Below, one piece after another: positions 43,601 to 45,158 of a DNA stretch of 45,158 nt (the stretch's first letter is position 1; the number at the start of each line of letters is the position of its first letter). The notes under the pieces were generated by a model. That model made no database searches, was not told the DNA's origin, and saw only the letters and a list, made by a program, of their open reading frames with translations. Source of the DNA: Bacteroidia bacterium (lineage in GTDB: Bacteria > Bacteroidota > Bacteroidia > Bacteroidales > Prolixibacteraceae); assembly GCA_026391295.1 (NCBI GenBank), contig JAPLDS010000022.1, forward strand, positions 1 through 45,158, in the 5' to 3' direction. Position numbers and translations under genes: made by a program.

Positions 43601-45134
43601 TGTGGGCAGACTAGCAGAACCTAAATTCAATGGCAAAGTAGCTGTAACCAATACGAAAATTGGAATAGACTATACCAAAGTCATCTATTCACTAAACGAC
43701 ACAGTCCGATTTTCGGGAGATTCTATCTTATTTAAAAATGTGCTGATTTTGGATCCAGAAAAGAACAAAGCTCGATTCAATGGATATATTACGCACAACC
43801 TGTTTAACCACATGCGTTATAATATGTCAGCCACAACAGACAATCTCTTGGTCCTAAACACGACAACAAGTGATAATAACTACTTTTATGGATTAGGACA
43901 TGCTGCTGGTGGAATTAAGATTACAGGTCGCGTGGCCAGCATAAAGCTAGACATATCTCTAACCACTAAGCCAGGAACACAATTGAATGTCCCTATTGAA
44001 AACCCAGAATCGGTCAACAACTACGATTTTATTCGATTTGTGAGTTCGGATACGTTAATGCAAAACAGAAAACCTGCCGCAATAGTTACGCCAGATGGAA
44101 CATTAGAGGTCGATCTCGATGTTACAGCCACGCCAGACGCAAAGGTTCAAATGATTTTCCGCTCAACGGTTGGAGATGCGATTAGTGGTTATGGATCAGG
44201 AGATTTGATTTTCAAATACGATAAGGATGGAAACTTCTTAATGTATGGTGACTATAAGATCGACAAAGGAGATTATATGTTTACGCTTCAGAATGTCTTA
44301 GTACGTAAGTTCCGCATCAACCCAGGCGGTGTAATATCCTGGAATGGAGATCCTTATGGAGCAACCGTTGATCTTGATGCACTATATACCCTTAAAGCAC
44401 CTATCAACTACCTGCTTCTGAACTACAATCAAAACGATAACTCTCGACGGATACCCGTTCAGTGTAAAATAAACTTATCAAAGAAACTGCTTAATCCAGC
44501 GGTGAAGTTCGACATTAACTTCCCTACTGCCGATGAACGAACGAAAGACGAACTGCAACAGTTTATCAGCACCCAAGATGACATTAACAGACAGATGGTG
44601 TCGTTAATGGTGATGGGACAATTTTTTACCCCTGAATATCTACGAGGTAGACAAGATTTTCAATCCAGTACCACAACCGTTGTTGGATCCACAACATCGG
44701 ATATCTTATCAAATCAACTTTCTAACTGGCTATCACAGATCAGTAATGATTTTGACATCGGATTTAACTACCGACCAGGCGATCAAGTCAATGCGAATCA
44801 GATGGAGTTAGCACTAAGCACTCAGATTCTAAATGATCGGGTAACCATTAATGGAAATATTGGGAATAACAGCAACCTTCAATCCAATGCAACGAATCCT
44901 GTTGTTGGACAGGTTGAAGTCTTTGTTAAGCTAAATAAGTCGGGCAAGCTTCAGCTGAAAGCCTACAATCGTGCAAATGATGACTTGATCTATGACACCT
45001 CGCTTTACAAACAAGGTATTGGATTGTCATTTAAAGAGGAGTTTGATACTTTAGGTGATCTTTTTGATCATTATCGATCAAAGAAAAACAAAGTAAAAAT
45101 TCCATTGCGAATTGATTCGACATACAAAAAATAA
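40638..45134 (+). CDS. tamB: TamB-like translocation and assembly module protein (DUF490)
   Basis: From the TTG at 40638 the protein has 1498 residues. The frame stays open to a GTG at 40599, but AGAAGAGA at 40623-40630 is a good ribosome site for the TTG and no in-frame ATG lies before the membrane anchor. One N-terminal helix (KIALILIVCLTTLLGGAYV) is followed by a very long beta-rich periplasmic region of repetitive strands. The C-terminal DUF490 domain contains DGTLEVDLDVTATPDAKVQM, FKYDKDGNFLMYGDYKIDKG, and SLMVMGQFFTPEYL. TamB bridges inner and outer membranes and is implicated in outer-membrane protein assembly and phospholipid transport. The tamA partner is not in the window. Confidence 0.88.
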   Translation: MVYSSNLSCKSIKKRVKIALILIVCLTTLLGGAYVTFRSKRVQTTIAQWFATQLSDTYKTKITVQGVNISLFNSIILEKVIVEDQHKDTLCNIGQLSLNIDSLDLLKKRVHFGDINLEDSKIRISKTAKEFNYNFLSDSTSKKSKSVNPWNVTFHSLNITNSQFRYKEQTAQDTLVNGLNFKDLEFNIQQLSIKNITNKDSLTKFEIAKATLSEKSGLTIKELSFNGKLTSTQLEVDQLNLKLNNSTIEAPNLKFRKNKLLANDSLSPQQNQSLANLYEIESTFNKSTVSLADLAYLIPDIWGMNEQVQFSGEAKGTLSNLRFKKINLQIGKETQLNADLELSGLPDWENTFIYFKIYNNTLNFNDLAHIQMPDNQPLKHLKIPSELQHGVNLKYHGNFTGFPSDFVAYGTVDGSLGRLTTDLSFRPKKSGAIDFQGTLKTRSFNAGKLIDYDPLGEVSLQIKVNGSRSADKKYNALISGNIDSLYFNHYRVDSIFVNGKVRNRSFEGDLNVKDNNLKLNFAGKADLAGAIPEFNFTSTVEKANLAILGLDKEQKTSTLALKLNANFSGNNLDDLNGKISLQQFKFQRAGKNLNFDNLTFNTTNNSKKNNITLRSDIADLTIDGKYLFGEFDLIFRDYLNYFLPSARLPFSKRSSTGKNSFKYDLKIKKAEELGSFFVPGLIIKSPLVLSGNIDSEKKIFNMNGSINEILINDHQLKGLTINSHNTGKNWLFRVGSKEALIGGSIAVENFSINNNLAHDSLKTTVSWNNTALPTYSGKIDVLGIFAKNKVGNNTADFYLNPSKIYLADSLWIIEKSHLHMDTTSVAIDNFSIHHNQEKFRIFGKVANNSADKINVEFSKVKLSNLDLLLGEEIGIFGELNGTTSIADPYNSLFLTSKMKVSDFTYLEKNFGDIILDNSWDQEKKKLNTSLKLVKNSKAGFDLKGYYQPKGDSINYHASFNNYPLETLLPILGSFANKVEGIGNGQVDIVGRLAEPKFNGKVAVTNTKIGIDYTKVIYSLNDTVRFSGDSILFKNVLILDPEKNKARFNGYITHNLFNHMRYNMSATTDNLLVLNTTTSDNNYFYGLGHAAGGIKITGRVASIKLDISLTTKPGTQLNVPIENPESVNNYDFIRFVSSDTLMQNRKPAAIVTPDGTLEVDLDVTATPDAKVQMIFRSTVGDAISGYGSGDLIFKYDKDGNFLMYGDYKIDKGDYMFTLQNVLVRKFRINPGGVISWNGDPYGATVDLDALYTLKAPINYLLLNYNQNDNSRRIPVQCKINLSKKLLNPAVKFDINFPTADERTKDELQQFISTQDDINRQMVSLMVMGQFFTPEYLRGRQDFQSSTTTVVGSTTSDILSNQLSNWLSQISNDFDIGFNYRPGDQVNANQMELALSTQILNDRVTINGNIGNNSNLQSNATNPVVGQVEVFVKLNKSGKLQLKAYNRANDDLIYDTSLYKQGIGLSFKEEFDTLGDLFDHYRSKKNKVKIPLRIDSTYKK

Positions 45135-45158
45135 ATACATTTATTAAGCATATGAATC

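Noticed and set aside
1-45158. CRISPR arrays, tRNA or rRNA genes, insertion sequences, prophage or integrase genes
   Set aside because: None were seen in any gap; all gaps above 300 bp are accounted for by promoters and operators.

Overview
The window is chromosomal DNA of a low-to-mid GC member of the phylum Bacteroidota, probably order Bacteroidales or Marinilabiliales. Three things point there. Many genes are preceded by the Bacteroidota -7 promoter box TAnnTTTG. The primary sigma factor is the short Bacteroidota type of about 286 residues. Several families are typical of the phylum: the large TPR protein with its outer-membrane partner, the PMCA-type P-ATPase, and a long TamB. I see no tRNA, rRNA, CRISPR array, insertion sequence or prophage gene.

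Layout. Positions 1-6571 hold envelope and cell-wall genes: a partial outer-membrane protein and a TPR protein (minus), ftsE and murB (plus), and mltG (minus). Positions 6717-10197 hold a flavodiiron protein, a DedA membrane protein and rmuC. Positions 10319-14197 encode a 1292-residue Pls/PosA-type nonribosomal peptide synthetase with adenylation and carrier domains followed by three repeats of two membrane helices plus one left-handed beta-helix. Its hand-read specificity code suggests a basic amino acid such as lysine. A P-type calcium ATPase, an HtrA protease, the primary sigma gene rpoD, uvrB, a HAD phosphatase and two small membrane proteins follow, up to 23677.

Positions 23715-36098 form a divergent sugar-acid locus around a LacI-type regulator. 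On the minus strand are uxaE, uxaC and an ExuT-like transporter. On the plus strand are lacI, a UxuB-type reductase, a PfkB kinase, a nickel-pincer LarA homologue, a Gfo/Idh oxidoreductase, pdxB and gnd. Mannonate dehydratase and KDPG aldolase are absent here, while LarA-type and Gnd-type enzymes are present. This suggests that hexuronates may enter the oxidative pentose phosphate route through mannonate, gluconate and 6-phosphogluconate. Two near-identical palindromic operators sit between uxaE and lacI. The right end (36174-45134) holds ybjQ, a secreted serine hydrolase, glyA, tsaD and tamB.

Two genes carry out-of-frame internal deletions that can be read directly. rpoD lacks about 26 bp after codon 202, and uxaE lacks roughly a dozen codons near its 3' end. 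In both, the rest of the protein continues in another frame up to a natural stop. Because rpoD is essential, assembly or read error is the first explanation to test.
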